Shown here: in pieces, positions 8,978-18,293 of the stretch
Position numbering within the stretch: position 1 is the first letter of the stretch
How the letters are laid out: the number at the start of each line of letters is the position of its first letter
NCBI RefSeq assembly: GCF_030373445.1
Contig: NZ_JAUCYU010000017.1
Location: 1 to 64,000, forward strand
DNA: 64,000 nucleotides
Source of the DNA: Roseovarius sp.
Lineage (GTDB): Bacteria > Pseudomonadota > Alphaproteobacteria > Rhodobacterales > Rhodobacteraceae
Reading direction: 5' to 3'
Position numbers and translations under genes: made by a program
The notes under the pieces: model-generated
Seen by the model: the letters and a program-made list of their open reading frames with translations, nothing else
Told to the model about the DNA's origin: nothing
Databases searched by the model: none

Positions 8978-9964
8978 TCACTCGACGGCCAGCGCCATGT
9001 CGAGCAGCTCCTGCCCGTCCGGCACTTCTTCGACGAACGCCTTGTACGAGGTCTCCTTGGCCAGCTCGCGCCACGCCTCGAATTCCTCCTGGCTCATCTC
9101 GGCGATCTCGACGCCGGCTTCCTTGTACACCTCGACCGAGGCCGCATCCTGCTTCTTCGCCTCTTCCAGATAGAACGCCTCGGCCTTCTCCGAGGCATCC
9201 AGCAACGCCTGCTGCTGCTCCTCGGTCAGCCCCTCGAAGGTGGTCTTGTTCATCAGAAGCGGCTGGTACATGAACCACAGCGCCACGTCGCCCGCCGGCG
9301 TATAGCACGCCGCCTGCTCGTAGATCCGGTACGACACGAAGGACGACGACGAGGTGTTCGCCGCATCCAGAACGCCGGTCTGCATCGCGTTGTAGATCTC
9401 CGACGACGCCATCGAGGCGATCGACGCCCCGGCACCGGCCAGCATCTGCTCGAACGCCTTGCCCGCGGCCCGCATCTGCAAGCCGTCCACGTTCTCGGGC
9501 GCGGTGATGCACTTGTCCTTGCCGACGAAACCGCCGGCCAGGTAGCCATGCACCAGCACCATCACGTCATCCTCGGCCATCTTCTCTTCCAGCGCGGCCA
9601 TGAAATCGCTGTCCGACAGGCGCGCGGCGTGGTCGTGGTTCTTCACCAGCCCCGGCATCAGCGTCAGGTTATAGGCCGGCTGCTGCCCGCCCGCATAGCT
9701 CAGCGGCAGAACCGACATGTCGAGCTGCCCGCGGCTCAGCGGCTTGTACTGCTCGCGCGGCTTGAACAGCGATTTCGAGCCGAAGATCTTGATCTCGAGG
9801 TCGACACCCGCCGCCTTCACCTCGTCGGCGACGATCTGCGCCACCTTGTGCCGCACGTCCTTGTTCGACCACTGGTGCGACAGCCGCAGCTCGGTGGCGC
9901 CCGCCACGGCCACGCTGGCCAGCAGGGCCCCGGCGGCAACGGTCGTTGCTAGAATCTTTTTCAT
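8978..9964 (-). CDS. dctP: TRAP transporter substrate-binding protein, probable malonate binding (DctP family)
   Basis: 328-residue periplasmic binding protein. The ATG at 9964 follows GGGAGGAAATC and begins a typical signal peptide (KKILATTVAAGALLASVAVA, cleavage near AGATELRL). The family region GLQMRAAGKAFEQMLAGAGA contains the arginine that usually contacts the ligand carboxylate, followed by SSEIYNAMQTGVLDAAN. It is the first gene of the operon dctP-dctQ-dctM-matA-matB and is divergent from matR across 132 nt. Malonate as ligand is inferred from the enzymes encoded with it, not from sequence alone. Confidence 0.9.
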   Translation of the reverse strand: MKKILATTVAAGALLASVAVAGATELRLSHQWSNKDVRHKVAQIVADEVKAAGVDLEIKIFGSKSLFKPREQYKPLSRGQLDMSVLPLSYAGGQQPAYNLTLMPGLVKNHDHAARLSDSDFMAALEEKMAEDDVMVLVHGYLAGGFVGKDKCITAPENVDGLQMRAAGKAFEQMLAGAGASIASMASSEIYNAMQTGVLDAANTSSSSFVSYRIYEQAACYTPAGDVALWFMYQPLLMNKTTFEGLTEEQQQALLDASEKAEAFYLEEAKKQDAASVEVYKEAGVEIAEMSQEEFEAWRELAKETSYKAFVEEVPDGQELLDMALAVE

Positions 9965-10041
9965 GATTTCCTCCCATAACGCGTCCGATTCTCGACCGGA
10001 TCACCGCGTTTGTGCCATTGGCCTGTATATTCAGTCAATGA

Positions 10042-10055
10042 TCTTGTATACAAAA
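10042..10055. promoter_or_regulatory. Candidate MatR operator in the divergent matR/dctP promoter
   Basis: TTGTATACAA (10044-10053) is a perfect 10-base palindrome inside ATCTTGTATACAAAAA. From memory, the operator described for rhizobial MatR contains TCTTGTA/TACA half-sites, and this sequence reproduces TCTTGTATACA. It is 44 nt before the matR ATG and 80 nt before dctP, a position suited to control of both directions. Confidence 0.6.
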
Positions 10056-10096
10056 ATTCCCTTCCTGCATTTTCAAAACGCTGCTAAGAATGCCCC

Positions 10097-10753
10097 ATGC
10101 AACGGAAACGCGCCGATATCATTGCCGAGGAAATCGAAGGGATGATCTTCGACGGCACCATCGGCAATGGCGAACGGCTCGACGAGGTGCAGCTCGCCGC
10201 CCGCTTCGGCGTCTCCCGCACACCGATCCGCGAGGCCTGCCAGAAACTGGCGCTCTCCGGCCTTGTCGAACAGCTCCCCCGCCGCGGTGTCTTCGTCCGC
10301 CAGCCGGGGCCCGTGGAACTCATCGAGATGTTCGAGGTGATGGCGGAACTGGAAGCCTCCTGCGCGCGCCTCGCCGCCATGCGCATCACCGATGCTGCCC
10401 TCGACGAGATGCGCGCCGCCAACGCCCGCTGCAAGGCGGCGGTGAACGCCAAGGACCCGGTCGCCTACTACAAGGAAAACGAGACCTTCCACCACATCCT
10501 CTACCGGCAAGCCGGCAACGGGTTTCTCGAACAGGAATGCCTGCGCCTGCATCGCCGCCTGAAACCCTTCCGCCGCTCGCAGCTTCGCGTGCGCGGCCGC
10601 ATGGGGCAGTCGATGCAGGAACATGAAGAGGTCGTGAATGCGCTGACCGAAGGCGATGCAGAGCGCGCCTCCGCCGCCATCCGCAAGCACGTGGCCGTGC
10701 AGGGCGAGAAGTTTCACCACCTCGTCGCCGGCCTCCGGGAAGTGGCCGAATAG
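10097..10753 (+). CDS. matR: GntR-family (FCD) transcriptional regulator of malonate use, MatR-like
   Basis: 218-residue regulator. Residues 5-70 form a GntR winged helix-turn-helix (LDEVQLAARFGVSRTPIREA is the recognition region), and residues about 76-205 form an all-helical FCD ligand domain. The putative metal-binding residues of FCD proteins are present in ENETFHHIL, EHEEVVNAL and IRKHVAVQGE. It is transcribed away from the malonate operon with a palindromic candidate operator between them. From the family it is expected to repress the mat genes until malonate binds. The ribosome site (AAGAA) is weak. It ends 4 nt before the convergent M20 hydrolase gene. Confidence 0.88.
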   Translation: MQRKRADIIAEEIEGMIFDGTIGNGERLDEVQLAARFGVSRTPIREACQKLALSGLVEQLPRRGVFVRQPGPVELIEMFEVMAELEASCARLAAMRITDAALDEMRAANARCKAAVNAKDPVAYYKENETFHHILYRQAGNGFLEQECLRLHRRLKPFRRSQLRVRGRMGQSMQEHEEVVNALTEGDAERASAAIRKHVAVQGEKFHHLVAGLREVAE

Positions 10754-10757
10754 GCCC

Positions 10758-11993
10758 TTAGTCCAGCGACATCAGCAGCTCGGCCAGCACCGCCACCGCC
10801 TGCCCCATATCCTCTGGCGCGGCATATTCCTCGGGCCTGTGGCTCACCCCGCCCCGGCAGCGCACGAACAGCATCGCCACCGGGCACAAGTCGGCCATGG
10901 CCGAGGCATCGTGCGTCGCCCCCGAGGGCAGCACCAGCCCCTGCCCGCCCGCCGCCTTCACGGCCTTTACCAGCCGGTCCGACAGCCCTGCCGCACAGGG
11001 TTGCGCCGGCTGTTGGTAGGTCAGCCCGCAGCTCAGCCCCAGGTCCATCCGCTCGCAAAGCGCTTCGGCAAACTCGTGCAGCGCCTCTCCCGCCGCCGCC
11101 CTGACCGTGTCATCGGGCGACCGGAACTCCGCCGTCAGCCGCGCCACCCTCGGCACCGCGTTCACCACGTTCGGCCCGATCGTCATCGCGCCCACGGTGC
11201 CGTGCAGCCCCTCGGTTTCAAGCGCCAGCCGGTTCACCTCCGTCACGATCGCCGACGCCGCCACCAGCGCGTCCTTTCGTCCCTCCATCGGCAGGGTCCC
11301 GGCATGGCCGGTCTCGCCAACGATCCCGATCGAATGCCGCTCGATCCCGCAGATGGCCGACACCACGCCCAGCGCCTCGCCCGCCCGCTCCAGCACCGGC
11401 CCCTGCTCGATATGCGTCTCGACGAACCCGATCACGTCGCCCGGGTCTCGCTTCAGCGTGCCGATCCGCTCGGGCGACAGCCCGAACCCCGCCATCGCCG
11501 TGCGCAGCGTCATGCCCTCGGCATCTTCCATGTCCAGAACGCCCGGGTCCACCGTCCCCGCCAGCGCCCTCGATCCCACCAGCGCCGTCGGAAACCGCAC
11601 GCCCTCCTCGTCGGCAAATCCCAGCACCTCCACCGAGCAGGGCGGCTCCCGCCCCTCGGCCCGCAGCTTCTCCAGCGCAACCAGCGGCAGCACCACGCCC
11701 ATGATCCCGTCAAAGGCCCCGCCGTGACGCACCGAATCCTGGTGCGAGCCCATCAGCAGCGTGCCCCGCCCCGCGGGCCCCTCCAGCCGCCCGACCAGCG
11801 TGCCGGCATCGTCCAGCCACACCGCAAGCCCGGCCCGCTTCATCCGTGCCGACAGGAAGTCCACCGCCGCGCGATGCTCGGGCGTGAAAGGCAGCCGCGT
11901 CACGCCCGAGCCCGGCACGCTCAGGCTCGCAAGATCGTCGAGCAGGTCCGCCGCGCAGGCGCCCCAGTCAGTCAAGGCCCCGCTCACGGTCAT
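10758..11993 (-). CDS. M20-family Zn-dependent amidohydrolase (N-carbamoyl-L-amino-acid hydrolase / allantoate amidohydrolase type)
   Basis: 411-residue cytoplasmic amidase. The metal site is recognisable: GSHQDS (H84, D86), GGAFDGIMG (D95), the catalytic glutamate pair FADEEGVRF (E129-E130), ETHIEQGPVLE (H194) and a C-terminal GATHDASAMA histidine. This combination is typical of hydantoinase-associated carbamoylases and allantoate or ureidoglycolate amidohydrolases, which hydrolyse N-carbamoyl or similar amide bonds. It overlaps the upstream DUF1028 gene by 26 nt and both are divergent from a peptide-type ABC importer, so it probably acts on the imported compound. The exact substrate cannot be assigned. 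Confidence 0.85.
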   Translation of the reverse strand: MTVSGALTDWGACAADLLDDLASLSVPGSGVTRLPFTPEHRAAVDFLSARMKRAGLAVWLDDAGTLVGRLEGPAGRGTLLMGSHQDSVRHGGAFDGIMGVVLPLVALEKLRAEGREPPCSVEVLGFADEEGVRFPTALVGSRALAGTVDPGVLDMEDAEGMTLRTAMAGFGLSPERIGTLKRDPGDVIGFVETHIEQGPVLERAGEALGVVSAICGIERHSIGIVGETGHAGTLPMEGRKDALVAASAIVTEVNRLALETEGLHGTVGAMTIGPNVVNAVPRVARLTAEFRSPDDTVRAAAGEALHEFAEALCERMDLGLSCGLTYQQPAQPCAAGLSDRLVKAVKAAGGQGLVLPSGATHDASAMADLCPVAMLFVRCRGGVSHRPEEYAAPEDMGQAVAVLAELLMSLD

Positions 11994-12633
11994 TCTTCAC
12001 CGGCACTTTCTCTGCCCAATAGGCATACTCCCCCGTTGTCGCCCGCGCGTGCAGGTCGGTCAGCGCGCCGATCGGGTCGTCGGCATGATGATCCACCCGC
12101 AAGGTCAGCGGCGCATGATCCGGGTGCAGCACCAGCAGCGCGGCCGACAGCAGGCCCCGGCTGTCGCCTCCCGCGCCCTCCGCCGCGCGCAGCGCCGCCA
12201 GCAACCGAAGGTCCAGCCCGCCCGTCGCGCCCTCGAAGGCCTGCACCATCCCGTCCAGCACATCGAGCCCGGCCAGCATGTTGCCCGACACCACGCCGGT
12301 GCCGAAAGCGGCGCTGCCCATCTCCGGCGTGTTCAGGTCGCCGGTAAAGGCGCCCGTTCGGCCCTCGAGGTCCAGCGCGGCCAGTTGCCGATAGCCCTTG
12401 CCGCCATCGGCGCCGGTCACGCTCTGCACGGCGGCGGCGGCCTCCTTGCCGTCCCGCATCTCCGCCAGCACCTCCTCGCCCCACAAGGTCGAGGGCGAGG
12501 GGCCCTGGCTCGCGCTCATCCCCGCCGACAGGTGCCCGCGTAGCACCCAGCCGCCCACGCACAGGCTGCCCGTCGCGGCAGCCCCGCCGATGGCGCCCGT
12601 CTCGGGGTCATGGGCAAGGATCGAAAAGGTCAT
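11968..12633 (-). CDS. DUF1028 family protein, probable Ntn-type hydrolase
   Basis: 221-residue protein with no signal peptide. It starts MTFSILAHDPETGAIGGAAA, the standard start of DUF1028 proteins; the conserved Thr2, exposed after removal of Met1, is the position expected for an N-terminal nucleophile. Later family features are the GNMLAGLDVLDGMVQAFE block and LRLLAALRAAEGAGGDSRG. The biochemical function of the family was undefined as far as I know. It is translationally coupled to the M20 amidohydrolase and divergent from the peptide-type ABC operon, which suggests two successive or alternative amide-bond cleavages of an imported substrate. Confidence 0.8.
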   Translation of the reverse strand: MTFSILAHDPETGAIGGAAATGSLCVGGWVLRGHLSAGMSASQGPSPSTLWGEEVLAEMRDGKEAAAAVQSVTGADGGKGYRQLAALDLEGRTGAFTGDLNTPEMGSAAFGTGVVSGNMLAGLDVLDGMVQAFEGATGGLDLRLLAALRAAEGAGGDSRGLLSAALLVLHPDHAPLTLRVDHHADDPIGALTDLHARATTGEYAYWAEKVPVKNDRERGLD

Positions 12634-12660
12634 GAGGCACTTATAGTCATTATGTTGTCC

Positions 12661-12705
12661 TATTTATCATGAAAAATTGACCGATGCAATTTATCATGAT
12701 AAATT
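12661..12705. promoter_or_regulatory. Paired palindromic operators between the hydrolase and ABC operons
   Basis: AATTTATCATGATAAATT at 12688-12705 is a perfect 18-base palindrome. A second copy, TATTTATCATGAAAAATT at 12661-12678, matches it at 16 of 18 positions, with a centre-to-centre distance of 27 nt. They lie in the 103-nt gap between the DUF1028 gene (leftward) and the ABC binding protein (rightward). The AT-rich sequence contrasts with the GC-rich surroundings. The likely binder is the GntR/FCD protein encoded at the end of the ABC operon. Confidence 0.6.
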
Positions 12706-12736
12706 ATCTCCCATAAAACCAGACAGGGAGACCACC

Positions 12737-14317
12737 ATGACATTCATCACCTGGACCCGGCGGGGCCTCATGGCGGCGGCTGCCGGCGCCACTCTCGCCC
12801 TCGGCTCCGCCCCCCTTTCCGCCACCGCCCAGACGCCCCCCGACGTGCTCATCGTCGGCCAGATCGCCGAGCCCAAATCACTCGACCCGGCGGCGGTGAC
12901 GGCAGTCAACGATTTCCGGATTCTCGTGAACCTTTACGAGGGCTTGACCCGCTACAAGGACGGCACGCTCGAGCCCGAACCGGCGCTCGCCACCGACTGG
13001 GAAATCTCGGAAGACGGCACCGTCTACACCTTCACCCTGCGCGAGGGCGTCACCTTCCACGACGGCACGCCGTTCAACGCCGAGGCGGTCAAGTTCAACT
13101 TCGACCGGATGCTCGACGAGAATCACCCCTACCACGACACCGGCCCCTTCCCGCTGGCCTTCTTCTTCAGCGCTGTGGAAACCACCGAAGTGCTCGACGA
13201 CATGACGGTGAAATTCACCCTCAACGCCCCCTACGCCCCCTTCCTGTCGAACCTCGCCTACCCCACCGGCCTCATCGTCTCGCCCGAGGCGGTCAAGGCC
13301 GGCGGCGCCGATTTCGGCCGCAACCCCGTTGGCACCGGCCCCTTCAAGTTCGTCGAATGGCAATCCAACGAACGCGTCGTCGTCGGCCGCTATGAAGACT
13401 ACTGGGGCGACACTGCCGGCCTCCAGGCCGTGGTCTTCCGCCCGATCACCGACGCCAACACCCGCGTCGCCGAAATGCTCGCCGGCGGCATCGACATGAT
13501 GGTCGAGGTGCCCCCCACCTCCATGGGCCAGTTCGAGGGCGACGACTACACCGTCCACGAACAGGCCGGCCCCCACGTCTGGTTCCTGATCCTCAACGCC
13601 AAGGAAGGCCCCTTTGCCGACGTGAAAGTCCGCCAGGCCGCCAACTACGCGATCAACAAGGAAGCCATCGTCAACGACGTGCTCGAAGGCACCGCCACGG
13701 TCGCGGCCGGCCCCACGCCCCCCGCCTTCGCCTGGGCCTATAACGAGGAGCTCGACCCCTACCCCTACGACCCCGAAAAAGCCAAGGCCCTCATCGCCGA
13801 GGCCGGGGCCGAGGGCGCCGAGCTTACCTTCTACGTCACCGAAGGCGGCTCCGGCATGCTCGACCCAGTGCCGATGGGCACCGCCATCCAGGCCGATCTC
13901 GAGGCCGTGGGCTTCGACGTCACCATCGAAACCTACGAGTGGAACACCTTCCTGGGCGAAGTGAACCCGGGCCTCGAAGGCAAGGCCGACATGGCCGAGA
14001 TGGCATGGATGACCAACGACCCCGACACCCTGCCCTACCTCGCGCTGCGGTCCGAGGCCTGGCCCGACCAGGGCGGCTTCAACTCGGGCTACTACGCCAA
14101 CGAGAAGGTCGATGAACTGCTCGAGAACGCCCGCACGGCGACCGATCAGGACGAGCGCGCGGAACTCTACCGCGAGATGCAGGCCATCGTGCAGGAAGAG
14201 GCGCCCTGGGTCTTCATCGCCAACTGGAAACAGAACGCGGTGACCAGCGCGGGCGTGGCGGACTTCCAGCTTCAACCCTCCTTCCTTCTGCATCTGCAGA
14301 GCGTGACGAAGGAATAA
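12737..14317 (+). CDS. ABC transporter substrate-binding protein, peptide/nickel family (family 5)
   Basis: 526-residue extracellular solute-binding protein of the DppA/OppA class. The ATG at 12737 has AGGGAG upstream and starts a Tat-like leader (TWTRRGLMAAAAGATLALGS, cleavage near ATAQTPPD). Family features are EPKSLDPAAVTAVNDFRILV, NLYEGLTRYKDGTLEPEPAL and FTLREGVTFHDGTPFNAEAV. An earlier in-frame start at 12677 falls within the operator region and is unlikely. It heads an operon with permease, permease-ATPase fusion, second ATPase and regulator genes. The substrate may be a peptide or another amide-containing compound cleaved by the divergent M20/DUF1028 hydrolases. Confidence 0.92.
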   Translation: MTFITWTRRGLMAAAAGATLALGSAPLSATAQTPPDVLIVGQIAEPKSLDPAAVTAVNDFRILVNLYEGLTRYKDGTLEPEPALATDWEISEDGTVYTFTLREGVTFHDGTPFNAEAVKFNFDRMLDENHPYHDTGPFPLAFFFSAVETTEVLDDMTVKFTLNAPYAPFLSNLAYPTGLIVSPEAVKAGGADFGRNPVGTGPFKFVEWQSNERVVVGRYEDYWGDTAGLQAVVFRPITDANTRVAEMLAGGIDMMVEVPPTSMGQFEGDDYTVHEQAGPHVWFLILNAKEGPFADVKVRQAANYAINKEAIVNDVLEGTATVAAGPTPPAFAWAYNEELDPYPYDPEKAKALIAEAGAEGAELTFYVTEGGSGMLDPVPMGTAIQADLEAVGFDVTIETYEWNTFLGEVNPGLEGKADMAEMAWMTNDPDTLPYLALRSEAWPDQGGFNSGYYANEKVDELLENARTATDQDERAELYREMQAIVQEEAPWVFIANWKQNAVTSAGVADFQLQPSFLLHLQSVTKE

Positions 14318-14324
14318 GAGCAGT

Positions 14325-14427
14325 GTCGCACCGGGCAAGCCCGGTGCGACCGGCGGGGGGGCCAGCCCCCCGCGTTGAAATCCGGGGATTTCAACGCTCC
14401 CCCCGGAGTATTTTTGGAAAGATGAAG
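14325..14427 (+). repeat. Intergenic element of three consecutive hairpins plus a conserved GGAGTATTTTT tail
   Basis: Three stem-loops are stacked: 14325-14350 (12-base perfect stem, 2-nt loop), 14353-14373 (8-base G/C stem) and 14372-14397 (GCGTTGAAATCC / GGATTTCAACGC, 12-base perfect stem, 2-nt loop). The tail CCGGAGTATTTTTGGAAAGA follows, then the dppB-like start 8 nt later. The layout resembles a repetitive intergenic element of Rhodobacteraceae (from memory). The first hairpin also follows the pattern of hairpins after binding-protein genes. Confidence 0.6.
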
Positions 14428-14435
14428 GGGCGAAG

Positions 14436-15379
<944 letters not shown>

Positions 15380-15383
<4 letters not shown>

Positions 15384-17245
15384 TGGCCTTCCTCAAGCTG
15401 CTCTTCCGCAATCGGCTGGCGGCGATGGGCGCGGTCGTGCTGGCCATCATCGTGGTGCTGGTGCTCCTCACCCCCATCCTGCCGCTGCAGAACCCCGACA
15501 TCACCGCCACCGCCGACCGCTTCAAGCGGCCCTTCACCGATGGCCACCTGCTGGGCACCGACCATCTCGGCCGCGACCTCCTCAGCCGCCTGCTCTGGGG
15601 CACGAGGCTTTCCCTCGCCGTGGGCGTGGCGGCCGCCGTGCTCGCCGCTTTCTTCGGCTCGGCCATCGGCATCACCGCCGGGTATTTCGGCGGCAAGGTC
15701 GACAACATCTTCATGCGCGGCGTCGACATGCTGATGGCCTTTCCCTACATCCTGCTGGCGCTGGCCATCGTCGCGGCCCTCGGCCCCGGCCTCATGAACG
15801 CGCTGATCGCCGTGGCCGCCGTCAACGTGCCCTTCTTCGCCCGCAACATCCGCGGCATCACCGTGGGCCTTGCGGGCCGCGAATTCATCGACGCGGCGCG
15901 CCTTGCCGGCATGGGCCACACCCGCATCATCCTGACCGAGCTTCTGCCCAATGTCCTGCCGGTCATCATCATCGCCATGTCCACCACCGTGGGCTGGATG
16001 ATCCTCGAAACCGCCGGCCTCTCCTTCCTCGGCCTGGGCTCCCAGCCCCCGCAGGCCGATCTCGGCTCCATGCTGGGCGAGGCGCGCTCGGCCCTCATCT
16101 CCCATCCCCACACCTCCGTCGTGCCGGGGATCATGATCTTCCTGATCGTCATGTCCATCAACCTCCTCGGCGACGGGGTGCGCGACGCGCTCGACCCGCG
16201 CCTGCGCTCGGGCGCCCTGTCGCGCCCGCTGCCCACGACGCTGGTCAACCGCAAGGGCAATATCCCGCAGCCGACCGACGACCTCCTCGCCATCCAGGAG
16301 CTGGAAACCCAGTTCCACGTGGGCAAGCGCATCTACAAGGCCGTAGGCGGCGTCTCCCTCGCCGTGAAACCGGGCGAATGCCTCGGCGTCATCGGCGAAT
16401 CCGGCTCGGGCAAGTCGGTCACGGCGCTGTCGGTCATGGGTCTGGTCGCCTCTCCTCCCGGGGTGATCACGGGCGGCGCGGTGCGCTTCCAGGGCGAAGA
16501 TCTTGTCGGTGCGCCCTACGAGAAGCTGCGGCAGAAACGCGGTGACCGCGTCGCCTACATCTTCCAGGACCCGCTCTCGACCCTGCACCCCCTCTACAAG
16601 GTGGGCCAGCAGCTGGCCGAGGCGATCCAGTCGCACCACAAGGTCTCGAACTCCGAGGCCCGCACCCGCGCCATCCAGCTTCTGAAGGACGTGCGCATCC
16701 CCAACGCCGAAAGCAGGGTGGACAACTACCCGCACGAAATGTCGGGCGGGATGCGCCAGCGCGTCGGCATCGCCATGTCGCTGGCCAACGAGCCGGACGT
16801 GATCATCGCCGACGAGCCCACCACCGCGCTCGACGTCACCGTGCAGGCGCAAATCCTGTCGTTGCTCGACGACCTGCGCCGCGAACGGGGGCTCGCCATC
16901 ATCTTCATCACCCACGATTTCGGCGTGGTGGCCCAACTCTGCGACCGAATGGCGGTGATGTATGCCGGCCGCATCGTCGAAGAGGGGCCGACGAACAGCG
17001 TGCTCTCGCACCCGCTCCACCCCTACACGCGGCGCCTGATCGCCTGCGTGCCGGAACTTGGCGAAGGCCGCCGCGAACTGGCCGCCATCCCCGGCCTGCC
17101 GCCGGTGGTCGACGACCTTCCCCCGGGCTGCGCCTTCGCGCCCCGCTGCGAAAAGGCCCGCGACGAGTGCCGGCAGGGCGACATCACCCTCGACCGCTCC
17201 GGCGCCCGCGCGGTCCGCTGCCTCTACCCCGAGGAAACGCTATGA
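15380..17245 (+). CDS. ABC transporter permease-ATPase fusion (DppC-DppD type)
   Basis: 621-residue fusion of two subunits that are usually separate. Residues 1-about 285 are a DppC-type permease (HLLGTDHLGRDLLSRLLWGT, coupling region REFIDAARLAGMGHTRIILT, terminal DALDPRLRSGAL). Residues about 305-621 are an ATPase with Walker A GESGSGKS, signature EMSGGMRQRVGIAM, Walker B VIIADEPTTALD, H-loop FITHDFG and a C-terminal oligopeptide-type domain with cysteines (PGCAFAPRC, CRQGD, RCLYPEE). There is no stop or frameshift between the halves. Such fusions occur in other alphaproteobacteria. The second ATPase is encoded downstream, so the complex should be fully equipped. Confidence 0.92.
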
Positions 17246-17256
17246 CGGGAAAACGC

Positions 17257-17300
17257 ACCGACGTGATACCGACAAAATACCGACGTGATACCGACGTTGG
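17257..17300 (+). repeat. Tandem repeat, four 11-bp units
   Basis: The 82-nt gap between the two ATPase genes contains ACCGACGTGAT, ACCGACAAAAT, ACCGACGTGAT and ACCGACGTTGG directly in tandem. Units 1 and 3 are identical. The period of 11 bp is close to one helical turn, so it could be a protein-binding array or a slippage product. No coding function is apparent. Confidence 0.75.
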
Positions 17301-17327
17301 GTTTCACTGCCTTCCGGAGGGTTTCGC

Positions 17328-18293
17328 ATGACCGCCCTGAAAGTCGAAAACCTCGCCAAGACCTTCCCGCTGAAGGGCTCGCTCTTCTCCCCCGCCAAGG
17401 ACGGCGTCCGCGCCGTGAGGCCCATGAGCTTCTCCGTCGAACCCGGCGAAACCCTTGGAGTCGTTGGCGAATCCGGCTGCGGCAAGTCCACCTTGGCGCG
17501 AATGCTGGTGGGGCTGCTGGAGCCATCCGAGGGCACGATCGAGATCGAAGGCAAGGCCCTCGACAACGCCGACCCGGCCGAATTCGGCAAATTGATCCAA
17601 TATGTCTTCCAGGATCCCAACAGCAGCCTCAACCCCCGCAAATCCATCAAGCAGATCATGGAGGCCCCCCTTAAGCGCCTGTATAATATGCCAAAATCGG
17701 AACGCGAAAATCGCATCCGCGAGATCTTCGCCTCCGTCAACCTGCGCGACGAGTTCCTCGAACGCTACCCCCACGAATTCTCCGGCGGCCAGGCCCAACG
17801 CATCGGCATCGCCCGCGCCCTCGCCGCCAATCCGCGCATCATCATCCTCGACGAACCGGTCTCGGCCCTCGACGTGTCGGTACAGGCGCAGGTGCTGAAC
17901 CTTCTGGCGCGCCTGAAGGAAGAGTTCGGCCTCACCTACCTCTTCATCACCCACGACCTCGCCGTGGTCGAAGCGGTAAGCGACCGGATCATCGTGCTCT
18001 ACTTCGGTTCGGTCGTCGAAGTCGGGAAGGCGGAAAAAATCTTTGCAAACCCCCGTCATCCCTATACAAAATTGCTGGCCGACAGCGCCCCCGTCGTCGG
18101 CCGCGCCCTCACCGCGCCCGAGCAGAAAGGCACAGAATTGCCCGACCCGCTCGACCCGCCGCCGGGCTGCGCCTTCGCCGGCCGCTGCCCCCGGGCAACC
18201 GACCGCTGCCGGTCAGAGGAGCCGGACCTGAGACCAATGGGAGAGGACCAACTTGCCGCCTGCCACCACCCCATCGAGGCGCAGCCGGGCTGA
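17328..18293 (+). CDS. ABC transporter ATP-binding protein, DppF/OppF type
   Basis: 321-residue ATPase with Walker A GESGCGKSTLARML, Q-loop VFQDPNSSLNPRKSI, signature EFSGGQAQRIGIAR, Walker B IIILDEPVSALDVS and H-loop FITHDLAVV. The C-terminal region has the oligopeptide-type cysteine cluster (PPGCAFAGRC). The ATG has GGAGGG 6 nt upstream. It is the second ATPase of the peptide-type importer and overlaps the regulator gene that follows by 41 nt. Confidence 0.92.
   Translation: MTALKVENLAKTFPLKGSLFSPAKDGVRAVRPMSFSVEPGETLGVVGESGCGKSTLARMLVGLLEPSEGTIEIEGKALDNADPAEFGKLIQYVFQDPNSSLNPRKSIKQIMEAPLKRLYNMPKSERENRIREIFASVNLRDEFLERYPHEFSGGQAQRIGIARALAANPRIIILDEPVSALDVSVQAQVLNLLARLKEEFGLTYLFITHDLAVVEAVSDRIIVLYFGSVVEVGKAEKIFANPRHPYTKLLADSAPVVGRALTAPEQKGTELPDPLDPPPGCAFAGRCPRATDRCRSEEPDLRPMGEDQLAACHHPIEAQPG

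Noticed and set aside
12878..14338. Long antisense frame (486 codons) opposite the peptide-type binding-protein gene
   Set aside because: Composition is a Gly/Val/Glu-rich mirror of a GC-rich gene; no recognised domain, and the + strand protein is an unmistakable binding protein.
14353..14373. G/C hairpin as a Rho-independent terminator of the binding-protein gene
   Set aside because: No T-run follows it, and the next gene of the same operon follows directly.
17257..17300. CRISPR-like array
   Set aside because: Units are 11 bp in direct tandem with no spacers and no cas genes nearby.
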